A stretch of DNA of 7,538 bases from Elusimicrobiota bacterium. GTDB lineage: Bacteria; Elusimicrobiota; Endomicrobiia; Endomicrobiales; Endomicrobiaceae. This document shows positions 1-7,118 of this stretch, one piece after another (within the stretch, counting starts at the first letter, position 1; each line of letters starts with the position of its first letter). The stretch covers positions 1 to 7,538 of the forward strand of contig JAITCX010000179.1 in assembly GCA_031282945.1 (NCBI GenBank). The letters run 5' to 3'. The notes under the pieces were generated by a model that saw only the letters and a list, made by a program, of their open reading frames with translations, ran no database searches and was not told the DNA's origin. Both the position numbers and the translations under genes were made by a program.

Positions 1-438
1 CTTACCGGCAGAAAAATAATTGTGGACACTTACGGCGGCCGCGCGGCTCATGGCGGCGGCGCTTTTTCAGGAAAAGATCCTACAAAAGTGGACAGAAGCG
101 CTTGCTATATGGCGCGCCACATTGCAAAAAATATCGTGGCCGCAGGCCTCACCGATCGCTGCACCGTTCAGCTTGCCTATGCTATCGGCGTTGCAGAACC
201 AGTTTCTGTGATGATTGACACGCACAATGGGAAAGTTTCGGGAGCTGTCCTTGAACCGATTGTGCGCAAAATTTTCCCGCTTACGCCGCAGGGCATAATT
301 GATTATTTGCAATTGCGCAAACCGATTTTTGCAAAGACGGCGTCTTACGGGCATTTTGGTCAAGACGGGGAGACTTTCACATGGGAAAGAGTAAATAAAG
401 CTGAAGAGCTAAAGGATGCTGTCGGCGAGCTTGCCTAA
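1..438 (+). CDS. metK: S-adenosylmethionine synthase, C-terminal part (5' end outside window)
   Basis: This enzyme joins ATP and methionine to give S-adenosylmethionine in the cytoplasm. The 145 visible residues are the C-terminal third of a protein that is about 385-400 residues long in other bacteria; the frame is open from base 1 and ends at TAA 436-438. The family signature GGGAFSGKD is at visible residues 18-26, followed by PTKVDRSA. Visible K5, K25, K29 and D31 have the same spacing as E. coli K245, K265, K269 and D271 of the ATP/phosphate site. The AYAIGVAEP and YGHFG segments are also typical. The segment is about 50% GC (221 of 438 by hand count), well above the genes after it. The next gene starts on the base after the stop codon, so the two may share a transcript. 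SAM is the cofactor of two downstream proteins. The identification is secure. Confidence 0.97.
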   Translation, partial: LTGRKIIVDTYGGRAAHGGGAFSGKDPTKVDRSACYMARHIAKNIVAAGLTDRCTVQLAYAIGVAEPVSVMIDTHNGKVSGAVLEPIVRKIFPLTPQGIIDYLQLRKPIFAKTASYGHFGQDGETFTWERVNKAEELKDAVGELA

Positions 439-1440
439 ATGTTAAATTATAAAGCCAGAGATACTATTAAGCGCTATATTCGCGATAGAATTATAAATTT
501 TATCGTCTATAAACCTTGGCGCAAAGGTATAAGATTTGCAATTTGGGAAATGGGTTTATCCCATTTCCTAAATTATTTATACTATAAGTATTTAGAGCAT
601 AGATGTTTTATGGCTGGCGGCGATAGGCTCAATTTTGAGCATGAAGTTTGTATCGCCGCCATAATAAAAAATGAAGCCCCCTATATTTGCGAATGGATAG
701 AATATCATTTGCTTATAGGGGTTGAAAAATTTTATATCTATAATAATGAAAGCTCCGACAATATTCGGGAAGTTTTAAAAAGTTATATAGATGAAGGCAT
801 AGTTGTTTTTAAAGATTTTGCAGGTAAAAATGTGCATGGTTGGGCCTATATGGATGCAATAAAAAGGTATAGAAATAAAACGAGATGGCTTGCGCTTATA
901 GATTTGGACGAATTTATAGTTATAAAAAACGGCGCTAAAATTGCAGATTTTTTAAGAGATTATGAGGACTATGATCAGCTTTTAATGGGTTGGCAGGTGT
1001 ATGGATCAAACGGGCATAAAACTAAACCTCAAGGATTAGTGATAGAAAATTATACTCGGCATGCAAAAGAGGATTTCATTACCAATTCTAAAACAGTTTT
1101 AAACCCGAGAAATGTGCGCGGAATTTTAAATACGCATTGGCGGTTTATGTTTGGTTTGTCTGTAGATGAAAACAAAACGATTTTTAGAACTTACCCCTAT
1201 ACAAACAAATATTTTAAACCTATTTCCAAAAATAAAATTTGCCTAAACCATTATTATGGAAAATCCGAAGAGGAATTTTTAAAAAAGAGCGCGCGCGGTT
1301 TTTCAGACGGCAATACCTATAAAATGACAAAAGATTTATTTGAATTTTTTGATAGAAATGAAATTTTTGACGATGCTTTAAAAAAATACGTTCCTCTTAT
1401 AAATGCGGCGATAGAAAAGAGAAAAAATTTGGAAAAATAA
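439..1440 (+). CDS. GT92/DUF23-type glycosyltransferase
   Basis: Predicted cytoplasmic GT-A-fold glycosyltransferase of 333 residues, probably acting on a surface glycan. The catalytic domain starts near residue 70: CIAAIIKNEAPYICEWIEYH (71-90), then the GVEKFYIYNNESSD stretch (94-107), which is the classical start of this group. The DLDEF motif at 155-159 supplies the DxD-type metal and nucleotide-sugar site. Near the C terminus, NHYYGKSEEEF and the KSARG segment resemble the conserved end of the family. The first 65 residues are basic and aromatic (YKPWRKG, NYLYYKYLE) and could hold the protein at the membrane. ATG 439 directly follows the metK stop and has no clear Shine-Dalgarno site, so translational coupling is inferred. 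An inverted repeat lies in codons 34-46. Donor and acceptor sugars cannot be told. PF13704 (Glyco_tranf_2_4) is an equally good family label. Confidence 0.85.
   Translation: MLNYKARDTIKRYIRDRIINFIVYKPWRKGIRFAIWEMGLSHFLNYLYYKYLEHRCFMAGGDRLNFEHEVCIAAIIKNEAPYICEWIEYHLLIGVEKFYIYNNESSDNIREVLKSYIDEGIVVFKDFAGKNVHGWAYMDAIKRYRNKTRWLALIDLDEFIVIKNGAKIADFLRDYEDYDQLLMGWQVYGSNGHKTKPQGLVIENYTRHAKEDFITNSKTVLNPRNVRGILNTHWRFMFGLSVDENKTIFRTYPYTNKYFKPISKNKICLNHYYGKSEEEFLKKSARGFSDGNTYKMTKDLFEFFDRNEIFDDALKKYVPLINAAIEKRKNLEK
540..574 (+). repeat. Intragenic inverted repeat: 15-bp stem, 5-base loop
   Basis: Bases 540-554 pair with 560-574 around the loop TTTAT (555-559). All 15 pairs form, with one G-T (G-U in RNA) wobble at 545/569, and the core is the perfect nine-pair GGAAATGGG/CCCATTTCC. 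It lies about 100 bases into the first glycosyltransferase gene. No T-run follows the stem, so it does not look like an intrinsic terminator. It could fold in the mRNA and affect transcript processing or ribosome passage between metK and the glycan genes; this role is inference. Confidence 0.7.
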
Positions 1441-1442
1441 AA

Positions 1443-2345
1443 ATGCAAAATTTAAATTGGCAAGCGTATATAAATGCGATTATAACAATGTATAAGCAAT
1501 TGCAAGCTCTTAAAATAAAAAACTCAAAAAGGTTGAAATTTTTAATAAATCTTTTTTTGTTTAAAAAAATTCCATATATAGAATTTGCAATAACAAGTTA
1601 TTGCACTTTAAGGTGCAAAGATTGCGCAAATTATATTCCAGACTTTTCAAAAGACAAACAATATTTTATGAGCTTTGAAGAGTTTAAACTCTATTTAGAC
1701 AATTTGCTTTTAAATGTAAAAAAACTGCATAAATTGGTTTTGCTAGGCGGCGAGCCGTTTTTAAATAAAGATTTAAACAAAATTTTAAATTATGCGCTAG
1801 AGCATCCAAAAGTTAGAAAAGTAAAACTTGTGACAAACGGCACGCTTGATATTGCTGAGGATATAATTTTAACGCTTAAAAAATATACAAAACCGATTCA
1901 GGCGTTTTCAAAAGTGAGATTATTTATTTCGGATTATTCTCTAAATCCAGAAATTGCCGGCCGCATAAAAATTGATGAGCTAAAACAAAAATTAAAAAGT
2001 TTCGGCGTGCCTGTTTCAAGCGTTGCGCAGGCAAATTGGTATATTGTTAGCTCTATTAGCAAACACAATAGAACGCAAATCCAAAACCGAAAATATTTTC
2101 TTTCTTGTCCTTTTTATTGCGTTTCTGTTTTTGCGCATTTTTTATTTATTTGTCCGCGCGCTGGTTTTTTTGAATTACACAATATCGGCGCACAGAAATT
2201 AGGCATAGAATATTTAGATGTCAGCCGTCCCATAACGCAGGCTGATTATTTAAATTTTTATTCAAATTTAGATTTCAGCGCTTGCGATTTTTGCAATATG
2301 ATGGCGGATATAAAACATCCCGTTTTGCCGGCGCTGCAAAAATGA
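1443..2345 (+). CDS. Radical SAM protein with SPASM-like C-terminal cysteines
   Basis: Predicted cytoplasmic iron-sulfur enzyme of 300 residues that cleaves SAM to a 5'-deoxyadenosyl radical. The cluster motif CX3CX2C is C54, C58 and C61 (CTLRCKDC), and LGGEP at 101-105 is the usual SAM-contacting motif that follows it; VTNGT comes later in the core. Five further cysteines in the C-terminal part (C222, C226, C237, C281, C284) suggest an auxiliary cluster region of SPASM/twitch type, though the spacing is not a textbook SPASM. The substrate is unknown. Related radical SAM proteins occur in polysaccharide gene clusters, so a sugar or glycan-linked substrate is reasonable, but peptide modification is not excluded. 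The gene starts 2 bases after the preceding stop with only a weak Shine-Dalgarno site (GGAAAA), and its TGA overlaps the next ATG. Class is sure, role is not. Confidence 0.88.
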   Translation: MQNLNWQAYINAIITMYKQLQALKIKNSKRLKFLINLFLFKKIPYIEFAITSYCTLRCKDCANYIPDFSKDKQYFMSFEEFKLYLDNLLLNVKKLHKLVLLGGEPFLNKDLNKILNYALEHPKVRKVKLVTNGTLDIAEDIILTLKKYTKPIQAFSKVRLFISDYSLNPEIAGRIKIDELKQKLKSFGVPVSSVAQANWYIVSSISKHNRTQIQNRKYFLSCPFYCVSVFAHFLFICPRAGFFELHNIGAQKLGIEYLDVSRPITQADYLNFYSNLDFSACDFCNMMADIKHPVLPALQK

Positions 2346-3415
2346 GCGCAATAAATAAATTTTCTAGGCGTTTGCGTATAGGTTTGGCAAAACTTTTCTT
2401 TGATAAAAAAGCTAAAACAAAAGAATTAGATATTTCAAAAATAGATACGATTGCATTTATTATTCATGACGGGCGTCTAGGCGACACAACTATCGCCACC
2501 CTTTCTTTTAGAGAAATAAAAAAGAAATATCCAGATATAAAGATAGCTATTATTTGCACGCAAAATGTAAGAGAAATTCTCAAATACAATAGAGATGTGG
2601 ATGAGATATGCTGTATTAGCGGAAACTTTTTCAAAGATATTTTTATTTACAAACAATTTGCTAAATTAAAAAAAATTCTTTTAATAGATTTCTTTGAATT
2701 TGATTTGCGCCTTTTTCATTTTTTAACTTTGAGAATTCTAAATCCATATTTTTTGATAGGTTTTTATAAGAGCAAATACAAATTTTTCAATAAATCTTTT
2801 GAACAAAATTTTAATGATAAACATTTTAGTTTGCGCCATAAACTAGTTTTAAATTTTTTAAATATAGACAATCCCGATCTCTCTTATAATATTAAATTTT
2901 CTAAAAAAGAAATTATTAAAGCAAAACAATATATAAATTTAGCGGGTCAAAAATTCAAACTGGTTTTAAATCCCTTTGCAAGCAGTAAACACAGAACGCT
3001 TAGCATTAAACAAATTGAAGATTTAATTTTTCAAATACAAAAAGTAAAAGATGTCTATTTTTATATTTTATGTCCCTACGGCCGAACCCTTAATTTTTGC
3101 GGCATTTTAGCGGATCAAACTTGCATTGTAAAACATGAGGGTATTCTTTCAGTTGCCGCATTAATAAGTTTTTGCGATTTTGTTATTTCTCCCGACACTT
3201 CCATAATTCATATAGCCTCCGCTTTCAACAAAAAAACAATAGGCCTATATTTAGATTTTTCAGATAGAGCGGAAAAAACTGATATTATTTGGGGACCAAA
3301 TAATATAAATGCAAAAATAATAAATGTAGATAGGCAGGATTTACAATTGGAAAATGATGTAAAAAATATAGAAGTTGAAAAAATAGTAGGGTTATTTTTG
3401 GAGATGACAAAATGA
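2342..3415 (+). CDS. Glycosyltransferase family 9 (heptosyltransferase-like)
   Basis: Predicted GT-B-fold enzyme of 357 residues, related to the heptosyltransferases that add ADP-heptose to the LPS inner core at the inner face of the cytoplasmic membrane. Family marks are DGRLGDT at 43-49 (the usual RxGD near the N terminus, followed by a REIKKKYP helix), NPFASSKHR at 210-218 starting the C-terminal Rossmann half, and SPDTSIIHIA at 283-292, matching the family's GxDTGxxHxA donor-site motif. The usual glycine after DT is serine here, a modest deviation. The frame is open upstream to an ATG at 2282, but ATG 2342 was chosen because it forms an ATGA overlap with the preceding stop and avoids a 64-base overlap. 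The product is very lysine- and phenylalanine-rich, and parts of the gene are under 20% GC. The sugar could be heptose or something else. Confidence 0.87.
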   Translation: MSAINKFSRRLRIGLAKLFFDKKAKTKELDISKIDTIAFIIHDGRLGDTTIATLSFREIKKKYPDIKIAIICTQNVREILKYNRDVDEICCISGNFFKDIFIYKQFAKLKKILLIDFFEFDLRLFHFLTLRILNPYFLIGFYKSKYKFFNKSFEQNFNDKHFSLRHKLVLNFLNIDNPDLSYNIKFSKKEIIKAKQYINLAGQKFKLVLNPFASSKHRTLSIKQIEDLIFQIQKVKDVYFYILCPYGRTLNFCGILADQTCIVKHEGILSVAALISFCDFVISPDTSIIHIASAFNKKTIGLYLDFSDRAEKTDIIWGPNNINAKIINVDRQDLQLENDVKNIEVEKIVGLFLEMTK

Positions 3416-4263
3416 AACTTTTTATAGCAATACCGGTTTACAACCGCAAAAAATATCTTTCCATTTGCGCCCGTTCCCTTTATGAATGCCGCAATATCGA
3501 CAAAACTGAAATAGTTGTTTTTAATGATGGCAGCACAGAATTTGACGAAACTTATTTAAAAACTTTATTTTCTAGTCCCAATACAAAAATTATAAATGCC
3601 GCAAAAAAAATAGATATAGATGCGCATTATTATCAAATAATGCAATATTTTTTAAACTCCGATTGCGATGTTTTAATGATATGCGATTCGGATATTCTTT
3701 TAAGACCGGATGCAATTGATTATGTCTTAGATAACTTTAATAAAACAGACGGCTTTTTAGGATTATACAATTCCGATTTGCACAGAGACCTGTTTTTTGA
3801 CGGGGAATTTGTCTATAAAGAAGATGTCGGTTTTGCGGGGATATGCATAAGCAGAGAAATTTTGCAAAAGTTTTTAAAAACTCAAACTCCAAAAGCAAAT
3901 GCAATTGACTTTAAAATGTCCGAATTTTTGCTTAAAAATAAAATGAGAATAATGGTTATAAGAAATTCGCTGGCGCAGCATATTGGTTTTGACGGCGCCC
4001 ATTGCAATGATACTTCTGTAGAATTTTCCTCAAATTTTACGCCCCTTTCGGATTATAATAAAGAAATTATAAATGGACTTATTCCAACGGCTTTAAAAAT
4101 GCAGGCGGGCATGATAAAACATTTGCTTTTTGAGGATAAATATAAAAGGCATGGATTTTTATTGCACCAGCCGCATAAATATCTTTTAAAACGCGCAAAA
4201 AATAAAGAACTAAAAAAATATTATATTAAGAGATATTCCGCTCAAAATATTAGAGGAAAGTAA
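3412..4263 (+). CDS. Glycosyltransferase family 2
   Basis: Predicted inverting GT-A glycosyltransferase of 283 residues using a nucleotide-sugar donor in the cytoplasm. The N-terminal IPVYNRKKYL (from residue 7) and FNDGST at 37-42 form the nucleotide-binding start typical of the family. CDSDILLRPDAI contains the DxD metal site at D92 and D94. The late QHIGFDGAHC segment resembles the conserved histidine region near the end of many bacterial GT2 enzymes. There are no membrane segments. ATG 3412 overlaps the preceding TGA and has a good GGAG site at 3400-3403, 8 bases upstream. The next gene starts directly after its stop. An A8 run at 3603-3610 is the longest homopolymer in the gene. Linkage and acceptor are unknown; a role in the same glycan as its neighbours is inferred. 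Confidence 0.9.
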   Translation: MKLFIAIPVYNRKKYLSICARSLYECRNIDKTEIVVFNDGSTEFDETYLKTLFSSPNTKIINAAKKIDIDAHYYQIMQYFLNSDCDVLMICDSDILLRPDAIDYVLDNFNKTDGFLGLYNSDLHRDLFFDGEFVYKEDVGFAGICISREILQKFLKTQTPKANAIDFKMSEFLLKNKMRIMVIRNSLAQHIGFDGAHCNDTSVEFSSNFTPLSDYNKEIINGLIPTALKMQAGMIKHLLFEDKYKRHGFLLHQPHKYLLKRAKNKELKKYYIKRYSAQNIRGK

Positions 4264-6189
4264 ATGAAAGGCTCAACAAATTTTTTTAGGGTTAAATTAA
4301 GCTGCGCATATATTTTAATTTTCTTTTTTATTTTTTTTATAGCTAGGCTTGCGTTGTATATAAGCGCTAAAACTTTTTTTTCAAGTTTAAACTTTTCCGA
4401 AATTATCTATGCCTTCATACATGGTTTGCGTTTTGATGCGCTGGTTATCAGCACTTTTTGCGGTCTATTTTTAATGCTTATAAATATTCCCGCCAACTCT
4501 AAAAAACTTATAAAAATCTCCTGCATATTTTTAAACACCTTGCTCATCATTTTTTCATTTTTGCTTGCCGCCGACATAATTTATTTCAATTTATTTGCAA
4601 AACATTTGACCACTGAACTTCTTTTAATAGGCGATCATTTCACCTATTTTGTAAGTTTAGCTCTGGGGGACTATCTCCCCATAACCATTGCCATAGTGGT
4701 TTTAACAGCGGCAATGTTTTATTTTTCTTTTAAAATTATAAATAAAAAATATGTGCCCGCCCCAAAAGGCATTTTAAAAAATTCAATTATTTTAGTAACG
4801 CTTGGTTTTTTAATTGCGCTTGGAATTAGAGGCGGATTAAATAAAACTCCTTTGGATATGGTTGAAGCTTTTGCCAAAGGCAAACACATTGCAGGCGAAT
4901 TAATTTTAAACGGCGTTTTCACAACTTATGAAAGCGTTAGAGATAGGCGTTTTGCAAACAAAATAGACATTAGTTTTGAGGACGCTCTAAAAAATGTGCA
5001 AGATAATTTGCTTATTGAGGGTGAAGAAGTTTTTGTAGACAGCCAATATCCAATTATGCGCAAAAGAATAAAATTTAATGTAAATGCAAAAGGTTATAAT
5101 GTCGTCATAATTTTGCTGGAGAGCTGGCAGAAAGATTATATAGATTCTCTGGCGGGTTCAAATTATGGACTGACTCCAAATTTTGACGCTATTGCAAAAG
5201 ATGCGGTAATTTTTGATAGGTTTTATGCAAACGGCCCGCGCAGTCTTTTGGGGCTTATGTCTATATTCTACAGTCTGCCTTTTGTAAAAGGCATTCCATA
5301 TATGTCGCATGGTTTAGAAAATTTTGGTTTGACAAGACTGCCAATTTTGCTGGATAAATATTCTTATGACAATGTTTTTGTGGCAGGCGATAAAAGGGAA
5401 GCGGACAAGGCCTATTATACGGCAAATTATTTAGGTTTTAAAAACGCATATTTTAAAGAGGATATTCCTTTAAAACATGATTATGTTACCATAAATAAAG
5501 GTTATGATATTGAGGCTTTTGAATTTTTATTTGACAAGTTAAATGATTTAAGCCAACCTTTTTTTGGTTTTCTTTTTACCACCACAACTCATATTCCCTA
5601 TGCAAAAACAGTTTTAAAATCTTTAGAAAAAATCCCTGAAGACGGAAGCGAACTCACGGGTTATAAAAATAGGCTTTATTATTCTGATTATGCGTTGGGA
5701 CGTTTTTTTGAGGCTGCAAAAAAACAACCTTGGTTTAATAAAACTGTTTTTATTTTGCTGGCCGATCATCAAGCGTATATGGTAGGGCGGGAGAGATCGG
5801 TTTTGGAAAAAACAAAAGTGGACAGAGATTTTAAAATTCCAATGATAATTTATGCGCCCGCTTTGTTTAAACATGAAATCAGACGGCAAGTTGGGGCGCA
5901 AACGGATATTTTGCCTACAATTATTGATATTTTAAATATAGAAAATCCCTATTCCTCTATGGGTAAAAGTTTATTTTCTAAAGATAAAAATAGATTTGTA
6001 TTTTTGTCTTATGAAGGCGATCAAGTTTATTTGGTAAGCGATAAAAGCGTTGTGAGCAAAAATTGGCAAGATTCGGCGGATGAAAATTTGGATATGAATC
6101 AAGAGGGTGTCAAACTTTTATTTTCAATAGAAAAAGTTGTGCATGATCTTATCGTTTCAGATAGATGGTATAATAAAAAATTAGATTAG
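4264..6189 (+). CDS. LtaS/OpgB-type sulfatase-fold membrane transferase
   Basis: Predicted inner-membrane enzyme of 641 residues with an extracytoplasmic catalytic domain that transfers phosphoglycerol or phosphoethanolamine from phospholipid to a glycan or lipid. About five hydrophobic segments fill residues 10-190 (near 12-32, 44-73, 80-108, 124-155 and 171-189), with the GLRFD motif typical of the group. The sulfatase-like domain begins near 275: NVVIILLESW gives metal ligand E286, ANGPRS gives the presumed nucleophile S327, TTTHIPY gives H443, and LLADH gives D501 and H502. These match S. aureus LtaS E255, T300, H416, D475 and H476 in order and near-equal spacing, with serine replacing threonine. 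The gene abuts the preceding stop and has a GAGG site at 4253-4256. In a probable diderm, glycan or LPS decoration is likelier than lipoteichoic acid synthesis. A true sulfatase is unlikely with this membrane layout. Confidence 0.88.
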   Translation: MKGSTNFFRVKLSCAYILIFFFIFFIARLALYISAKTFFSSLNFSEIIYAFIHGLRFDALVISTFCGLFLMLINIPANSKKLIKISCIFLNTLLIIFSFLLAADIIYFNLFAKHLTTELLLIGDHFTYFVSLALGDYLPITIAIVVLTAAMFYFSFKIINKKYVPAPKGILKNSIILVTLGFLIALGIRGGLNKTPLDMVEAFAKGKHIAGELILNGVFTTYESVRDRRFANKIDISFEDALKNVQDNLLIEGEEVFVDSQYPIMRKRIKFNVNAKGYNVVIILLESWQKDYIDSLAGSNYGLTPNFDAIAKDAVIFDRFYANGPRSLLGLMSIFYSLPFVKGIPYMSHGLENFGLTRLPILLDKYSYDNVFVAGDKREADKAYYTANYLGFKNAYFKEDIPLKHDYVTINKGYDIEAFEFLFDKLNDLSQPFFGFLFTTTTHIPYAKTVLKSLEKIPEDGSELTGYKNRLYYSDYALGRFFEAAKKQPWFNKTVFILLADHQAYMVGRERSVLEKTKVDRDFKIPMIIYAPALFKHEIRRQVGAQTDILPTIIDILNIENPYSSMGKSLFSKDKNRFVFLSYEGDQVYLVSDKSVVSKNWQDSADENLDMNQEGVKLLFSIEKVVHDLIVSDRWYNKKLD

Positions 6190-6193
6190 AATA

Positions 6194-6200
6194 AGGGAGG
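6194..6200 (+). promoter_or_regulatory. Strong Shine-Dalgarno site of the methyltransferase gene
   Basis: AGGGAGG ends 7 bases before ATG 6208. It is the best ribosome-binding site in the operon, and it fixes this start over the in-frame ATG at 6223. Confidence 0.85.
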
Positions 6201-6207
6201 CGCTAAG

Positions 6208-7077
6208 ATGAAACTTGAAAAAATGTTTAAATACCCAGATCAGTGGGAGCTTAAAAATGGTTATTTTATAAAAAAGGATCATTACGTTTGCCCAACAGTT
6301 TTTTGCGATGATATGCAGCAGGCGCATTTTGATGAAGCGGGTTCCTTTTGGTATAAAGTAAGAGAAGATATTTGTTTGGCTTTGATGAAAAAATATTTTG
6401 TCACAGACAGACAGACAGACAGACAGACAGACGCTCCTTTAATTAGCGATATCGGCGGCGGAAACGGCGTATTGGCAAAAGAACTTTCAGCAAGCGGATT
6501 TAACATGCTTTTAATGGAACCTTCAGAAATTGCCTGCCGCAATGCCCAAAAACTCGGGATTAAAAATATAGTTTGCGCAAGTATCAACGATGAGGATTTT
6601 AATGACAATAGTTTTGGGGACTGTTTATTATTGGATGTTATAGAACATATAAAAGATGATGACTATTTTTTAAAAATACTAAATAAAAAAATGCAAGCTG
6701 GAAAATTTATAATTATTTCTGCGCCGGCTTTTGAATGCTTGACAAGCTCCCATGATAAACTTTTAGGACATTTTAGACGCTATAATACAAAAACTCTATG
6801 TGAAAAATTATCAAATAATGGATTTAAATGTATAAAAGCGGGTTACTTTTTCAGTTATTTATTTTTTGCTGTTTTATTGGTATTTGGCTTAGGAGAAAAA
6901 ATCGGCTTTTTAAAAAATGAAACATTGGCTGAGGACGGCGCGCATAGAGGCCATACTTCAAATAAAGTCATTTCTCTATTGGCAAAGTTTGTTGGGAAAA
7001 TTGAAATGTTTTGCCTGCTAAAAGGCATTAAAATCCCAGTTGGTTCCAGTTTAGTAGTTCTTGCTAAAAAAATATAA
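6208..7077 (+). CDS. Class I SAM-dependent methyltransferase, probably phase-variable
   Basis: Predicted methyltransferase of 289 residues moving a methyl group from SAM to a glycan or its precursor. DIGGGNGVLA at 81-90 is motif I, E104 in LLMEPS is the acidic ribose-binding residue of strand 2, and LLDVIEHI at 141-148 is the motif IV region. The later SSHDKLLGHFRRYN segment is common in glycan-cluster methyltransferases. A hydrophobic stretch at 213-228 (YFFSYLFFAVLLVFGL) may touch the membrane. Residues 66-75 (TDRQTDRQTD) are encoded by an ACAG tetranucleotide tract just before motif I; the frame is intact here. Loss of one unit would end the protein at 76 residues and gain of one at 80, both without the SAM site. 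It starts 18 bases after its neighbour and is the last gene of the run. The acceptor is unknown. Confidence 0.9.
   Translation: MKLEKMFKYPDQWELKNGYFIKKDHYVCPTVFCDDMQQAHFDEAGSFWYKVREDICLALMKKYFVTDRQTDRQTDAPLISDIGGGNGVLAKELSASGFNMLLMEPSEIACRNAQKLGIKNIVCASINDEDFNDNSFGDCLLLDVIEHIKDDDYFLKILNKKMQAGKFIIISAPAFECLTSSHDKLLGHFRRYNTKTLCEKLSNNGFKCIKAGYFFSYLFFAVLLVFGLGEKIGFLKNETLAEDGAHRGHTSNKVISLLAKFVGKIEMFCLLKGIKIPVGSSLVVLAKKI
6403..6432 (+). repeat. ACAG tetranucleotide tract, 7.5 copies, in frame
   Basis: Thirty bases have perfect 4-base periodicity (ACAG on the coding strand, also readable as GACA or CAGA) and encode TDRQTDRQTD, residues 66-75 of the methyltransferase. Four is not a multiple of three, so slippage by one or two units shifts the frame. 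The stops that would be met are TAA at 6440-6442 (one unit lost) and TAG at 6444-6446 (one unit gained). A change of three units would keep the frame and add or remove four residues. Haemophilus influenzae lgtC uses the same GACA unit for phase variation; switching here is inferred. Confidence 0.95.
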
Positions 7078-7098
7078 TTGCCATACGCAATTTGTTTT
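7076..7098 (+). terminator. Weak hairpin after the methyltransferase stop
   Basis: AATTGC (7076-7081) pairs with GCAATT (7087-7092) around a 5-base loop and runs into TTGTTTT. The stem has only two G-C pairs and overlaps the stop codon, so it is at best a weak intrinsic terminator. Confidence 0.25.
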
Positions 7099-7118
7099 GA
7101 GAGCGCAAAATTTTAATG

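Noticed and set aside
67..363. 98-codon minus-strand frame opposite metK
   Set aside because: It lies wholly within conserved metK coding sequence and has no recognisable domain.
1601..1618. Near-palindrome TTGCAC...GTGCAA in the radical SAM gene
   Set aside because: It falls exactly on codons for the conserved CTLRC motif, so coding constraint explains it.
2282..2341. Upstream extension of the GT9 gene to ATG 2282
   Set aside because: It would overlap the conserved cysteine end of the radical SAM gene by 64 bases; ATG 2342 with its ATGA overlap fits the operon better.
4666..4680. GGGGA/TCCCC hairpin in the membrane transferase gene
   Set aside because: Only five pairs, inside coding sequence, with no T-run after it.
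5812..5826. 15-base match ACAAAAGTGGACAGA shared with metK 82-96
   Set aside because: Both copies encode KVDR in frame in unrelated proteins; a short coincidental match with no flanking similarity.
6282..6608. 108-codon minus-strand frame across the ACAG tract
   Set aside because: It is the complement of the methyltransferase, its CLSVCLSV segment comes only from the repeat, and no ribosome-binding site precedes it.
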